Positions 22,205 to 31,353 are shown, counted from the stretch's first letter. The stretch: DNA of 32,313 bases from Cellulomonas sp. (GCA_012927595.1 JABBOW010000128.1:1-32313), one strand, 5' to 3'. Made by a program: numbers and translations. Notes: generated by a model not told the origin, from the letters alone.

Positions 22205-23863
22205 TCAGCTCGGCCGCGACCCGAGCGTGGGCAGTCCCAGCAGGACCGGACCCGCAGCCCCGGCCGAAGTCCCGCACCCCGTCAGCTCTGCGCCGTGGGA
22301 GTGCTCGACCGCACCGGACTGCCGGGCCGACCACGTGTCGCCCGCCCGGGTCGGGCGCACCTCGAACATCCCACCCGGCACGAGTCCCGAGTCCGCGAGG
22401 AGGTAGTGCGGAGCCGCGCGCGTGACCGTGACCGCGACCAGGTCGCCGGGACGCGGCGCAGCCTGCGATCCGTCGTCGGGCAGCATCGCGTGGGGGTTCG
22501 CAGGGGCGCGCGTCCCGGTAGGCAGAGCCAGGTGAACGAGACGGTTGTCGGCCGCGCGCCCGGAGATCCGGTGCGACGCCTCGTCCTTGCGCCCCTCGGA
22601 GCCCGCGACGAGGACCTCGACAACCCGGCCGACCAGGGCCTGCATCTCCTCGAGCGCGATCCGGTCCTGGAGCGCCGTGAGTCGCTCGTAGCGTTCCTGG
22701 ACGACTGCCTTCGGCAGCTGCTCGGGCAGGTCGGCCGCGGGCGTCCCGGGGCGTGGGGAGTACTGGAACGTGAACGCGGACGCGAACCGCGCGGCCTCGA
22801 CGACCCGCAACGTCTGGGCGAAGTCGGCCTCGGTCTCGCCCGGGAATCCGACGATGATGTCGGTCGTGATCGCCGCCCCGGGCATCGCAGCCCTCACGCG
22901 ATCGAGGATCCCGAGGAACTTGTCCGACCGGTAGGAGCGCCGCATCGCCCGCAGGATCCGATCCGACCCAGACTGCAACGGCATGTGCAGCTGCGGCATG
23001 ACGGTGGGTGTCTCGGCCATCGCAGCGATCACATCGTCGGTGAACGACGCGGGGTGCGGGGACGTGAACCGCAGCCGCTCGATTCCCTCGATTGCCCCCG
23101 CAGCCCGCAGCAGCTTGGCGAACGCCCCGCGGTCACCGAACTCCACGCCGTAGGAGTTCACGTTCTGGCCGAGCAGCGTGACCTCGATGGCGCCCTGGCC
23201 CACGAGTGCCTCGATCTCCGCGAGGATCGCGCCGGGCCGACGGTCGCGCTCCTTGCCGCGCAGGTGCGGGACGATGCAGAACGTGCAGGTGTTGTTGCAC
23301 CCGACGCTGATCGAGACCCAGCCCGCATACACCGACTCGCGTCGGGTCGGCAGCGTCGAGGGGAACACCTGCAGGGACTCGGCGATCTCGACGGCAGCCT
23401 GCTCGTTGTGCCGCGCTCGCTCGAGCAGCACCGGGAGCGCGTCGAGGTTGTGAGTCCCGAACACGACATCGACCCACGGTGCCCGCTGCACGATGCCTGC
23501 CCGGTCCTTCTGAGCCAGGCAGCCACCGACAGCGATCTGCATGCCGGGGCGCGCACGCTTGACCGGAGCGAGCCGACCGAGGTTTCCGTAGAGCTTGCCG
23601 GCGGCGTTCTCGCGGACGGCGCACGTATTGATGACCAGGACGTCGACGGCCTCCGCGGCAGCGTCCTGCGGGCTGGCCGCCACGTACCCCGCCGCCTCGA
23701 GCATGCCGGCCATGTGCTCCGAGTCATGCACGTTCATCTGGCAGCCGAGCGTCTTGACGAGGTAGGTCCGGACAGCACTCGACGACGGGACCGGCGCCGC
23801 GGCCGACGCGGGTTCGACAGCGTCGATCAAGGCGAGTTCGGGGGAAGACAGCGTCGTGGACAT
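22205..23863 (-). CDS. miaB: tRNA (isopentenyladenosine A37) methylthiotransferase
   Basis: MiaB is a radical-SAM enzyme that adds a methylthio group to the isopentenyl-A37 made by MiaA. The 552-residue protein has three cysteines of the auxiliary 4Fe-4S cluster (Cys41 in TLGCQMN, Cys81 in NTCAVREN, Cys115 in GGCLAQ) and the radical-SAM triad CNNTCTFC (Cys189, 193, 196). [19 protein letters not shown] and [12 protein letters not shown] confirm the family. A TRAM domain (about 410-500) is followed by about 40 variable residues. I chose ATG 23863; two preceding in-frame GTG codons are possible starts, and TACCCT lies 8 nt upstream, so a leaderless start is also possible. The longer frame to 23995 lacks homology at its N-terminus. 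Confidence 0.94.
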   Translation of the reverse strand: MSTTLSSPELALIDAVEPASAAAPVPSSSAVRTYLVKTLGCQMNVHDSEHMAGMLEAAGYVAASPQDAAAEAVDVLVINTCAVRENAAGKLYGNLGRLAPVKRARPGMQIAVGGCLAQKDRAGIVQRAPWVDVVFGTHNLDALPVLLERARHNEQAAVEIAESLQVFPSTLPTRRESVYAGWVSISVGCNNTCTFCIVPHLRGKERDRRPGAILAEIEALVGQGAIEVTLLGQNVNSYGVEFGDRGAFAKLLRAAGAIEGIERLRFTSPHPASFTDDVIAAMAETPTVMPQLHMPLQSGSDRILRAMRRSYRSDKFLGILDRVRAAMPGAAITTDIIVGFPGETEADFAQTLRVVEAARFASAFTFQYSPRPGTPAADLPEQLPKAVVQERYERLTALQDRIALEEMQALVGRVVEVLVAGSEGRKDEASHRISGRAADNRLVHLALPTGTRAPANPHAMLPDDGSQAAPRPGDLVAVTVTRAAPHYLLADSGLVPGGMFEVRPTRAGDTWSARQSGAVEHSHGAELTGCGTSAGAAGPVLLGLPTLGSRPS

Positions 23864-23921
23864 CACCACCAAGGGTAAGACCCGCCTCGCTCGACATCGT
23901 CCCGCTGGCCCGCCCGATCCG

Positions 23922-23981
23922 TACCGTCTGCTGGTGAGGGGTGGCCGTCGGCCCGGATCGCCCCAAGGTTCGGTCGATTGA
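23922..23981 (+). promoter_or_regulatory. -10 TACCGT followed by a 15-codon leaderless mini-ORF
   Basis: TACCGT (23922-23927) precedes GTG 23934 by 6 nt. The GTG opens a 15-codon frame ([15 protein letters not shown]) that ends at 23981, just ahead of the gluA-like relic. It may be the old transporter promoter, with or without a leader peptide. There is no evidence that the peptide itself matters. Confidence 0.35.
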
Positions 23982-24039
23982 GCAGGCCTCAACAACCGCC
24001 GCCGCGACCGGTCAGCCGACGCCGCCGCGACCTCACCAG

Positions 24040-24290
24040 CCGCTCGACGTGCGCGATCGCGTCAACGAGTACGTCGGTTCGCTGCACCTGCTTCAGGACA
24101 TCGACCTGACGGTCGACCGCGGCGCGGTGTTGCGCGCCTACGCGCCGACGTCGGGATGGTGTTCCAGCCGTCCAACCTCTTCGCCGACACGACAGTCCTG
24201 CAGAACGTCACCCGCGGGCAGGTCGAGGCCAAGGGCGTGGCGCCGTGGGGGGCGAAGGCCGTCGCTCGCCGGCACCTGCCTCGCCGTCAA
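24040..24290 (+). pseudogene. remnant of a glutamate-type ABC transporter ATPase (gluA-like)
   Basis: In one frame, residues [23 protein letters not shown] (about 24052-24120) match the beginning of polar amino-acid ABC ATPases. The sequence then jumps to a different frame, where RLRADVGMVFQPSNLFADTTVLQNVTRGQVEAKGV (about 24135-24240) matches their Q-loop region. The Walker A segment that should lie between (about 45-50 codons) is missing, and after 24260 no signature LSGGQ, Walker B or H-loop is found. This is a decayed gene, with an internal deletion, a frameshift and loss of the C-terminal half. In other actinobacteria, such as C. glutamicum, a gluABCD operon lies in the miaB-recX region, so the neighbourhood fits; no gluBCD genes remain. 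The flanks (23864-24040 and 24290-24426) hold no gene. Confidence 0.75.
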
Positions 24291-24389
24291 CATCTCGCTG
24301 TCGCGGGTGACACACCGCCGCCAGGGAGCGCACGACGCACGTCCGCGGCCCCACCGGCCCGTACTGGGCGGGTCGTTGCTACCGAGCAC

Positions 24390-24410
24390 GGCGACGCAGG
24401 TGGCGTCGCC
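24390..24410 (-). terminator. hairpin downstream of rny
   Basis: GGCGACGC (24390-24397) and GCGTCGCC (24403-24410) form a perfect 8-bp stem with a 5-nt loop, 17 bp beyond the rny stop. A second GGCGTCGCC at 24411-24419 could pair with the same left arm. There is no T-run. Confidence 0.55.
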
Positions 24411-24426
24411 GGCGTCGCCGTAGGTC

Positions 24427-25926
24427 TCAGCCGGCAGTTGCGCTGGCCCGCAGCTCGCGGACGACCGTCACCTTGATCTCACCTGGGTAGGTCAGGTCGG
24501 CCTCGATGTGCTTCGCGATCGCGACGGCGAGCTGAGGAAGCGTGAAGTCGTCGACCTCGGTCGGCTCGACCACGACCCTGACCTCGCGTCCCGCCGACAT
24601 CGCGAGCGCGCGGCGAACCCCGGGGTGTGCGGCAACGAGCTGTTCGAGCTTGTCCATGCGCTCGACGTACTGGTCCAGCTCCTCTCGCCTAGCTCCCGGG
24701 CGCGCCGCCGATGCGGCATCGGCCGCGTGCACGAGAACGGCCTCGACGGTCTCCGACGGGACCTCGTCATGATGTGCCGCGATCGCGTTCACGACCGCAG
24801 CCGACTCGCCGAACCGCCGTGCGTGCTCCGCGCCGACCAGGGCGTGCGTGCCCGGCACGTCGGCACTCATCGCCTTGCCGATGTCGTGCAGCAGGGCCCC
24901 GCGCCGCGCGACGTCGATGTCGGCTCCGACCTCGGCCGCCATCGCGCCGGCGAGCAGTGAGCTCTCGACGAGGTGCTCTAGGACGTTCTGGCCGTAGGAC
25001 GTCCGTAGTCGCAGGCGACCGAGCGTGCGCACCAGCTCAGGGTGCAGGTTGGTGACCCCGGCGCGCTCCGCAGCATCGTGCCCGGCAGCCTCGGTGCGGT
25101 CGTCCGCGCCGGCGACCGCATCGGCGTACGCCGCCTCGATCCGCTGCGGATGGATACGGCCGTCGGCCATGAGCGCCTCGAGTGCCGACTGCGCGATCTC
25201 GCGACGCTCGGGGTCGAAGCACGAGAGCACGACAGCGCCCGGCGTGTCGTCGATCAGGACATTCACGCCCGTGAGGGCCTCGAACAGCCGGATGTTGCGC
25301 CCTTCCTTGCCGATGATCCGACCCTTCATCTCGTCGGACGGCAGCGGCAGGATCGTCACGGCGGACTGCGAGCTCGTCGCGACGACGGTGCGCTCCACCG
25401 CGGTCACCACGATCCGCTTGGCCCGGGCGTCGGCGGTCCGACGCGCCTGCGCCTCTGCGCGCCGCACCTGGGCTGCCCCAGAGTTCACTGCGTCGGCCAC
25501 CAACCCCGCGACGAGCTGGGCGCGCGCCTCGTCGGCCGTCAGACCCGCAAGGGCCTCGAGTCGGCTGCGGGCCTCGCGATCGGCCGCCGCGAGCCGCTCG
25601 GCCGCTTCCCGTTCGACATCGGCCGATCGACGGGCGACCGAGCGGCCGGTCTCGGCGGCCTCGTCCTCGCTCGCCCGCAAGGCCCGCTCACGGTCGGTCA
25701 GGACGCGCTCCTCAGCGCCACGCTCCTCCTCACGCGCCGCGGCCCGGGCCTCGCGCCGCTGTGCATCGGCCAGCAGTGACCGGGCCTCGTCCTTGATCGA
25801 GGCCACATCGGCGGAGGCCTGCGCACGCTGTGTGTCAGCCTCGCGGCGGGCCACGAGCACCAGGAGCAGCGCGACCAGGCAGGCGACCAGCAGGCCCACG
25901 ATCGTTGCGATGTCGCCGACAGTCAC
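24427..25926 (-). CDS. rny: ribonuclease Y
   Basis: RNase Y is a membrane-bound endoribonuclease that starts mRNA decay. The 499-residue protein has one N-terminal membrane helix (IATIVGLLVACLVALLLVLVA), a long coiled coil rich in Arg, Glu and Ala (about 30-170), a KH domain with GRIIGKEGRN (202-211), and an HD domain with His and Asp in ALLHDIGKA (HD about 347-348) and AIAAHHDEV. Length and order fit the family (about 520). I chose the GTG at 25926: the GGAGG ribosome site is 5 bp upstream of it, whereas the GTG two codons earlier (25932) overlaps that site. RNase E is the main decay enzyme of many actinobacteria, so its role alongside RNase E is open. Confidence 0.92.
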   Translation of the reverse strand: MTVGDIATIVGLLVACLVALLLVLVARREADTQRAQASADVASIKDEARSLLADAQRREARAAAREEERGAEERVLTDRERALRASEDEAAETGRSVARRSADVEREAAERLAAADREARSRLEALAGLTADEARAQLVAGLVADAVNSGAAQVRRAEAQARRTADARAKRIVVTAVERTVVATSSQSAVTILPLPSDEMKGRIIGKEGRNIRLFEALTGVNVLIDDTPGAVVLSCFDPERREIAQSALEALMADGRIHPQRIEAAYADAVAGADDRTEAAGHDAAERAGVTNLHPELVRTLGRLRLRTSYGQNVLEHLVESSLLAGAMAAEVGADIDVARRGALLHDIGKAMSADVPGTHALVGAEHARRFGESAAVVNAIAAHHDEVPSETVEAVLVHAADAASAARPGARREELDQYVERMDKLEQLVAAHPGVRRALAMSAGREVRVVVEPTEVDDFTLPQLAVAIAKHIEADLTYPGEIKVTVVRELRASATAG

Positions 25927-26025
25927 AGGCACCTCCAGCGCCAGGCTGTGATGTGTTCGCGCGAAGATGCGCCCCGGTCACGTGCCGTACCCATTCTGAC
26001 GCACCGGCAGTGGTACGTCCGCCAG

Positions 26026-26050
26026 GGCGGGCGCGTCGAGCTCGCCCGCC
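26026..26050 (-). terminator. hairpin terminator after recX
   Basis: GGCGGGCG (26026-26033) and CGCCCGCC (26043-26050) form an 8-bp perfect GC stem with a 9-nt loop, about 30 bp beyond the recX stop and before rny. It probably separates the recA-recX transcript from rny. Confidence 0.6.
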
Positions 26051-26078
26051 AGCTGCGTCCTGAGCGTGGACCTCAGAG

Positions 26079-26714
26079 CTAGTCGAGGCCGCCGACGGGA
26101 TCGTCCGCCTCGACGCCCTCGGCGGCCAGCTCCTCCCGCACCAGTCGGCTGATAAGTGTGCCGCCGTAGCCACGGCGACCGAGTGCGGCGAAGATCCGCC
26201 GCGCCCGCGTCTGCGAGTCGAGCCCTCGTGTCGCCGCCAGCCTGCGGCGCACGAGCGCCCGTGCCGCGCGCTCCTCGTCCTCGTCGTCGACCTCGCTCAG
26301 CGCCTCGCCTGCCACCTCGTCGGCGATTCCGCGTCGACGCAGCTCGGCACCGATCGCGCGCCGGGCCAGACCTCGCTCACCCTGGCGGGTGCGCACGAGC
26401 ATGCGGGCATACTCGGCATCGTCCAGGAGCCCGACCTCCGTGAACCGGTCCAGCACCGCGTCCGACACGTCGGAGGGGACGTCCTTGCGCACCATCGCCG
26501 CCGCGAGCTCGGCGCGGCTCCGGGGCGCGCCGGCCAGCATCCGCAGACCGATCGCGCGCGCGACGGACTCGTGATCCGGCTCGCGATCGATCTCAGCCGA
26601 GGCCCCGGACGGCGGCTCCTGCCCGAAGCCGCCGCCCGTCCGTCCCGCCGAGCGCTTGGCCGCAGAGCCCCCGGCGCGCACCCTCGACTGCCCGCCAGGA
26701 CGTCCGAAGGTCAC
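26079..26714 (-). CDS. recX: regulatory protein RecX
   Basis: RecX binds RecA filaments and limits their activity. The 211-residue protein has a basic, low-complexity first 45 residues that vary between species, followed by the three helical-repeat RecX domains: ARAIGLRMLAGAPRSRAELAAAMVRKDV, the second with LLDDAEYARMLVRTRQGERGLARRAIGAELRRRGI, and a third with GLDSQTRARRIFAALGRRGYGGTLISRLVREEL. The GTG at 26714 lacks a clear ribosome site; the gene begins 63 bp after recA and is probably cotranscribed with it. A start further inside the variable N-terminus cannot be excluded. The tail AEGVEADDPVGGLD is acidic. Confidence 0.92.
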   Translation of the reverse strand: MTFGRPGGQSRVRAGGSAAKRSAGRTGGGFGQEPPSGASAEIDREPDHESVARAIGLRMLAGAPRSRAELAAAMVRKDVPSDVSDAVLDRFTEVGLLDDAEYARMLVRTRQGERGLARRAIGAELRRRGIADEVAGEALSEVDDEDEERAARALVRRRLAATRGLDSQTRARRIFAALGRRGYGGTLISRLVREELAAEGVEADDPVGGLD

Positions 26715-26777
26715 GTCGCTGCCGCCATGTCTATCCCCACGACCTGGATCACCTTCATGCCGTCACCGGGTCCCGAC

Positions 26778-27818
26778 TCAGAACTCGACCTTCGCTGCGT
26801 CCTCGGCGGGTGCATCGACCACAGCCCCCACGCCGAGCTTCTCCTTGACCCGCTTCTCGATCTCGTTCGCCAGATCGGGGTTGTCGCGCAGGAACGCGCG
26901 AGCGTTCTCCTTGCCCTGGCCGAGCTGGTCGCCCTCATAGGTGAACCAGGAACCCGACTTGCGGACGATCCCGTGCTCGACACCCATGTCGATGAGGCTG
27001 CCCTCACGGGAGATGCCGACGCCGTAGAGGATGTCGAACTCGGCTTGCTTGAAGGGCGGCGCCATCTTGTTCTTGACGACCTTGACTCGCGTGCGGTTGC
27101 CGACGGCCTCGGTGCCCTCCTTGAGAGTCTCGATGCGCCGGATGTCCAGACGGATCGACGCGTAGAACTTCAGCGCCTTGCCACCCGTCGTCGTCTCCGG
27201 GGAACCGAAGAACACGCCGATCTTCTCGCGCAGCTGGTTGATGAAGATCGCAGTGGTGCCCGAGGAGTTGAGCGCGCCGGTGATCTTGCGCAGCGCCTGC
27301 GACATCAGACGGGCCTGCAGACCGACGTGGCTGTCCCCCATCTCGCCCTCGATCTCGGCTTTGGGGACGAGCGCCGCGACGGAGTCGATGACGACGATGT
27401 CGATCGCGTTGGACCGGATCAGCATGTCCATGATCTCAAGCGCCTGCTCGCCGGTGTCGGGCTGCGAGACGAGCAGGTTGTCGGTGTCGACGCCCAGCTT
27501 CTTCGCGTACTCCGGGTCGAGTGCGTGCTCCGCGTCGATGAACGCCGCGATGCCACCGGCGCGCTGCGCGTTCGCGACGGCGTGCAGCGCGAGGGTCGTC
27601 TTGCCCGACGACTCCGGGCCGTAGATCTCCACGACCCGACCGCGCGGGAGCCCGCCGATGCCAAGCGCGATGTCGAGGGCGAGCGAGCCCGTCGGGATCA
27701 CCGCGACAGGGGAACGACGCTCGTCACCGAGTCGCATGATCGATCCCTTGCCGAACTGACGGTCGATCTGGCCGAGCGCGGCCTCGAGGGCCTTCGCGCG
27801 GTCCTGCGGAGCTGCCAT
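26778..27818 (-). CDS. recA: recombinase RecA
   Basis: RecA polymerises on single-stranded DNA, drives strand exchange and activates LexA cleavage. The 346-residue protein has Walker A GPESSGKT (67-74), the [15 protein letters not shown] stretch, the MAW-type loop-1 region [16 protein letters not shown], loop-2 [20 protein letters not shown], and an acidic C-terminal tail. No intein is present, unlike M. tuberculosis RecA. The ATG at 27818 has GAGGTG upstream. A LexA box and a -10 element TAATGT lie about 185-205 bp upstream, so the leader is about 175 nt. recX follows in the same operon. Confidence 0.98.
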   Translation of the reverse strand: MAAPQDRAKALEAALGQIDRQFGKGSIMRLGDERRSPVAVIPTGSLALDIALGIGGLPRGRVVEIYGPESSGKTTLALHAVANAQRAGGIAAFIDAEHALDPEYAKKLGVDTDNLLVSQPDTGEQALEIMDMLIRSNAIDIVVIDSVAALVPKAEIEGEMGDSHVGLQARLMSQALRKITGALNSSGTTAIFINQLREKIGVFFGSPETTTGGKALKFYASIRLDIRRIETLKEGTEAVGNRTRVKVVKNKMAPPFKQAEFDILYGVGISREGSLIDMGVEHGIVRKSGSWFTYEGDQLGQGKENARAFLRDNPDLANEIEKRVKEKLGVGAVVDAPAEDAAKVEF

Positions 27819-28000
27819 GTCACACCTCGTCGTCTCAGGCAGCGGGTCGCTGCACGTTGTGGGGCTGGTCTCTGGTTTCGGGTGACGCTATGCCTGACCA
27901 CCGACATTCGTCCGTGCTCTGTCCACAGGGTTCTGCCGCAGGGCGCTGCCCGTGGGCATGCGCTGATCCGACAGGTGCCCCGACGTCCGCACCGGGAGCA

Positions 28001-28006
28001 ACATTA
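28001..28006 (-). promoter_or_regulatory. recA -10 element TAATGT
   Basis: TAATGT on the minus strand (28006-28001) sits one base downstream of the LexA box. The predicted start of transcription is near 27994. Confidence 0.6.
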
Positions 28007-28007
28007 C

Positions 28008-28023
28008 CCGAACAGGTGTTCGA
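28008..28023. promoter_or_regulatory. LexA box at the recA promoter
   Basis: On the minus strand TCGAACACCTGTTCGG has one mismatch to TCGAAC-N4-GTTCGA (last base). It fills the spacer directly upstream of TAATGT, so LexA would exclude polymerase. It lies 41 bp after the MBL-fold stop codon. Confidence 0.88.
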
Positions 28024-28063
28024 TCGTTGCGACACGCCGACGACCCACCGGCGCTCGGTGCGG

Positions 28064-28867
28064 TCAGGTGGCTGAGCCCCGCGCGACCACGTCGGCGGTC
28101 CCGCCAGGCTCGAGGACCAGGGCCCGGCAGCCCGGGGCGAACCGCCCGAGCGCAACCTTGAACGCCGCCCCCGCGCGGTCCATCCACCCCGGCGGCAGGC
28201 GCCGCGACGCGGGGGCGTGGAGCGTCCCCCAGTGCACCGGCACCGCGGTCCGGGCGCCGGAGGCGGCGCACGCGTGTGCCGCCTGCACAGGATCCATGTG
28301 CCCCCCCGACAGCCTCGGGCCCCAGCCACCCACAGGTACGAGGGCCAGATCGATCGGCCCTTCCGCGAGCTCGTGCAGGTGGGCCATCGCGGGGAACGGC
28401 GCGGTGTCTCCTGCGAACCAGATCCGCAGCCCCGGCGCGGCGACGATGAAGCCGTTGGCGGCGTTGGGACGCCGCCGCATCGGGCGGTCGCCGTGCACGG
28501 CGTGCGTCAGCCGTACCCGGACGTCGGAGCCCGGGACCGGCCACCACGTGTCGCCATGGAGGCTGACCGCGGCGTCGAAACCGCGCGCGTGCAGCCACCG
28601 GACGTTCGCCGGTGCCGACAGGACAGGGATGTGGTCGAGGAGCGCGAGCGAGCCGATCTCGGCATGGTCGTAGTGCAGGTGCGAGATCAGCACCGCCGTG
28701 GCGCCCTGCCACGCTGCGACATCGGGCGCGCCGCCGCGCCGCCGCAGCAGGCCGGCGTGGCGCCGCAGCAGGGGGTCCGTCAGCAGACGGACACCGCCCA
28801 GATCAAGGACGACGCTGGCGTGGCCGAGCCACCGCACAGCGACAGAGCTCCGATACGGGGCACTCAT
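28064..28867 (-). CDS. MBL-fold metallo-hydrolase (UlaG/NAPE-PLD-like)
   Basis: This 267-residue metallo-beta-lactamase-fold protein has the dinuclear zinc motif HLHYDH at 63-68 (H-x-H-x-D-H), a further His in THAVHGDRP, Asp in FAGDTAP, and a final VPVHWGT His. The layout fits the UlaG / N-acyl-phosphatidylethanolamine phospholipase D-like branch rather than true beta-lactamases. Likely substrates are phosphodiesters or lactones, but none can be named. The start ATG overlaps the upstream stop as ATGA, so it is translated with the phosphatase-domain protein and probably works with it. The gene ends about 40 bp before the recA LexA box. No signal peptide is visible, so it is cytosolic. Confidence 0.86.
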   Translation of the reverse strand: MSAPYRSSVAVRWLGHASVVLDLGGVRLLTDPLLRRHAGLLRRRGGAPDVAAWQGATAVLISHLHYDHAEIGSLALLDHIPVLSAPANVRWLHARGFDAAVSLHGDTWWPVPGSDVRVRLTHAVHGDRPMRRRPNAANGFIVAAPGLRIWFAGDTAPFPAMAHLHELAEGPIDLALVPVGGWGPRLSGGHMDPVQAAHACAASGARTAVPVHWGTLHAPASRRLPPGWMDRAGAAFKVALGRFAPGCRALVLEPGGTADVVARGSAT

Positions 28868-31011
28868 GCCCGCAGGCCCAGGGCGGCCGACCAGCGCAGG
28901 AGCTGGATGTGGACCTGCTCCGCCCCGACGAGCATCGCGCTGCCGTCGACGTCGCCCAGCAGGTCGGCGTCGACGACGAGCCCGCTCGGGTGCAGCAGCA
29001 GGGCGCGGTTCTGGTCTCCGCCGAGCCCGCCGTGCGACCCGACCTGACCTTCGAACGCATGCACGTGACCTCCAGGTGTGATGGCAGAGATGACGAGCAG
29101 GTCGCCGGTGTGCTCGAGCCGACCCGCCCGGGCGAGATCGGCCCGAGCCTGCGAGCCCCATCCCGCGAGCGGGTCCTCACCCTCCGGTGCGACGTCGAGC
29201 TCGAGCAGCGCAAGACCGCGCGCACCGACAGCGACGAGCCCGCGCGAGGCCGTGTCCACGACAACTGCCCCGATGCCGGGCCGCCCGGCCAGGCCCGCGA
29301 CCAGTCCGGGCCACCGCTCCTGGAGGTCCTCGAGCACGAGCCGGGCGGGGGCAGACGGGAACCACACGAGGCCGAGGTTGCCGGATCCGGTGACGACCAC
29401 GTCCGGAAGGCCGACTCGTTCGGGTCGGCCGGCGCGCACGCCCCGCGACGGTGCATCCGGACCGAGCATCACGGTCCCGCGAGGTCGCGAGCTCAAGGAG
29501 GCAGACGTCAGGAGCGAGTTGAGGGGTCCCCACTCCTCGCCGGCCACTGCCTGCACCCCGTCGACGTCCGGGTCGGCCATGAGCGAGCGCACCACCTCGA
29601 GCAGGCTGCGGCCCTCGACCTGCTCGAACGTCGCGCCGAGCGACTGCCCGTGATCCGAGAGGACGACCACCTGGTAGTCCCGCGCCGCGACCGGCAGCAC
29701 CTGCTCGATGACGTGCAGCACCCCGTCGAGCCCCTCGAGGGCACGCAGCGCCTCGGGACGGGTCGGACCCGCATGGTGCGCGATCTCGTCGTAGTCGACC
29801 AGATCGACGAAGACCGTCGGTGTGCCGCGCACGAGGTGCTCCGCGACGAGCGACGTCGTCAGGTCGCGCATGAGCCCATTGGTCACGCCGCGCAGCACGA
29901 CGAACCAGCCTCCGCGCGACACTCTCGGCTCAACCCCGCGCACCCGCTGCCGACGCGCCTGGTAGAGCTCCTTGGCCATCTCGGCAACGCTGCGCACGAC
30001 GGCCCGGGTGAAGACGAACGGGCTCGCGAAGAACCGGAGGAAAGCGGGACCGGGCCCGAAGCCGCCGCGCGAACCGTCGGGCGCGCGCACGCTCCGGCTC
30101 ATGACGAGCAGGTTCGTCGCCGCACCACCGCTGAACATGGTCGAGACAGCCGCGCCGTCCGGCGCGAGCAGACCGTGCTCGGCGGGCAGCGTCGACTCCA
30201 CGAGTGCCGCGTCGGCCGGGTGGTTCGTCACGACGAGCCGACCGAGGTCGCGGTCCCACCAGCGGAACGCCGGGATCCCGCTCGAGTCGCCGTGCAGGAT
30301 GGCGGCCTGGCTCGCCGGAGTCGTTGCGGGGACGCGTGACCACCACGGGTCCAGGCAGTGGCTGCCGGACGCGAGCCAGCGCGCGACGGTGGGCGCGAGG
30401 CCGGCCTCCACGGCCAGTGCCAGGACTGGAGCCGCCACCCCGTCGAGCTGGACGACGAGCAGCCCCGGTGGGCGCCGCCCCTCGACCCGCGTCCCACGTG
30501 GCATCGGCTCACCCGGCACCACTGACGCCCCGTCCGGCCTGGTTCCAGCACGCCGGGCCCGGGACTGCGCGCGGCGGATCACGTCGCCCAGCACGTACTC
30601 CGTGTCGTTGACCCCCCAGAGCCACCGGCCGACGGCCATCACGAGGGACGCGATCAGCAGGACCGCGACGACGGCGACGCCAGAGTCCACGACGATCCCC
30701 GGGACATGCGTCAGCGCGACCCACGCCACAAGGACCTGCGCCGCCAGGCCCGCCACCAGGGCCCCCATGGCGCCGGCGGCGCGGGCGAACAGCCGCAGGG
30801 GTGCCCGCAGCACGAGGTCGCCGACAGCGACCACCAAGGCCACGGCCAGGATCGCCAGCGGGTGGCTCGCGTGGGCCCCGTCGACGATCGCGATCCCCGC
30901 ACCGAGCCCGAGCGCCGTGGCCACGAGCGAACCTGCGGTGTCCCACGCGTCGGCGAGGGTCGGCCGGCCGGCGCGCGCCTGACGAGCAGTCAGTGTCAGG
31001 CTCGAGTGCAC
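28864..31011 (-). CDS. membrane protein with N-terminal holin-IV-like region and C-terminal alkaline-phosphatase-superfamily domain
   Basis: This protein of about 715 residues starts with four hydrophobic segments (about 27-46, 52-68, 80-101, 108-128), like the mycobacterial 4-TMS phage-holin superfamily IV. An extended phosphatase/phosphodiesterase-type domain follows: Asp190 in VVQLDG, Thr230/231 in PATTPASQAAILHG as metal ligand or nucleophile, DLVDYDEIAHHAGP, VVLSDHGQSLG and GSHGGLGG, which supply the remaining metal ligands. Such fusions are usually annotated as phage holin family proteins, though a lytic role is unlikely. The even number of segments puts the domain on the same side as the N-terminus; orientation is uncertain. 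The GTG at 31011 follows a GGAGG that is very close, so the exact start is uncertain. It is in an operon with DUF3046 and MBL. Confidence 0.8.
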   Translation of the reverse strand: MHSSLTLTARQARAGRPTLADAWDTAGSLVATALGLGAGIAIVDGAHASHPLAILAVALVVAVGDLVLRAPLRLFARAAGAMGALVAGLAAQVLVAWVALTHVPGIVVDSGVAVVAVLLIASLVMAVGRWLWGVNDTEYVLGDVIRRAQSRARRAGTRPDGASVVPGEPMPRGTRVEGRRPPGLLVVQLDGVAAPVLALAVEAGLAPTVARWLASGSHCLDPWWSRVPATTPASQAAILHGDSSGIPAFRWWDRDLGRLVVTNHPADAALVESTLPAEHGLLAPDGAAVSTMFSGGAATNLLVMSRSVRAPDGSRGGFGPGPAFLRFFASPFVFTRAVVRSVAEMAKELYQARRQRVRGVEPRVSRGGWFVVLRGVTNGLMRDLTTSLVAEHLVRGTPTVFVDLVDYDEIAHHAGPTRPEALRALEGLDGVLHVIEQVLPVAARDYQVVVLSDHGQSLGATFEQVEGRSLLEVVRSLMADPDVDGVQAVAGEEWGPLNSLLTSASLSSRPRGTVMLGPDAPSRGVRAGRPERVGLPDVVVTGSGNLGLVWFPSAPARLVLEDLQERWPGLVAGLAGRPGIGAVVVDTASRGLVAVGARGLALLELDVAPEGEDPLAGWGSQARADLARAGRLEHTGDLLVISAITPGGHVHAFEGQVGSHGGLGGDQNRALLLHPSGLVVDADLLGDVDGSAMLVGAEQVHIQLLRWSAALGLRA

Positions 31012-31031
31012 GCCTCCAGCCTGCCACGGGT

Positions 31032-31268
31032 CTACCGACGCGGTGGTGCCTGCCGGTGGCTCGCGCCGAATCGCCGCGTGTCCGAGATCTCCATCGCGTC
31101 GCACAGCGCGTGCCAGACGGTGCGCGGCTCCGCACCGTCCTCGAGCGCAGCCGCCGCCGTCTGGCCGTCGAGCGCGGTCAGGACGAGGTCGTTCGTCAGG
31201 GCGCGTCCGTGCACCCGGCCGAAGATCTCGTCGACCAGCTGCCAGAACTCGCGTAGGCGCACCCGCAC
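31032..31268 (-). CDS. DUF3046 domain-containing protein
   Basis: This protein of about 78 residues (VRVRLREFWQLVDEIFGRVHGRALTNDLVLTALDGQTAAAALEDG and on) is the DUF3046 family, an actinobacterial helical protein of unknown function that normally lies directly next to recA (Rv2738c beside recA in M. tuberculosis). Here it heads a co-directional group with the phosphatase-domain protein (20 bp downstream) and the MBL protein, which together separate it from recA by about 3 kb. GTG 31268 or GTG 31262 may be the start; an AGG upstream supports either weakly. Basic residues occur only at the C-terminal end (RRFGASHRQAPPRR). Confidence 0.85.
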   Translation of the reverse strand: MRVRLREFWQLVDEIFGRVHGRALTNDLVLTALDGQTAAAALEDGAEPRTVWHALCDAMEISDTRRFGASHRQAPPRR

Positions 31269-31353
31269 AGCCTGCCACCCGTCGACGGCGTGCTCGGCCA
31301 CCGGCCCCGACCGCGATCCGCGCAATGTGGGTGCGGGCGGCAACAATGATCCG

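Noticed and set aside
22058..23878. 606-codon plus-strand frame antisense to miaB
   Set aside because: MiaB on the other strand has all six cluster cysteines; this frame has no domain.
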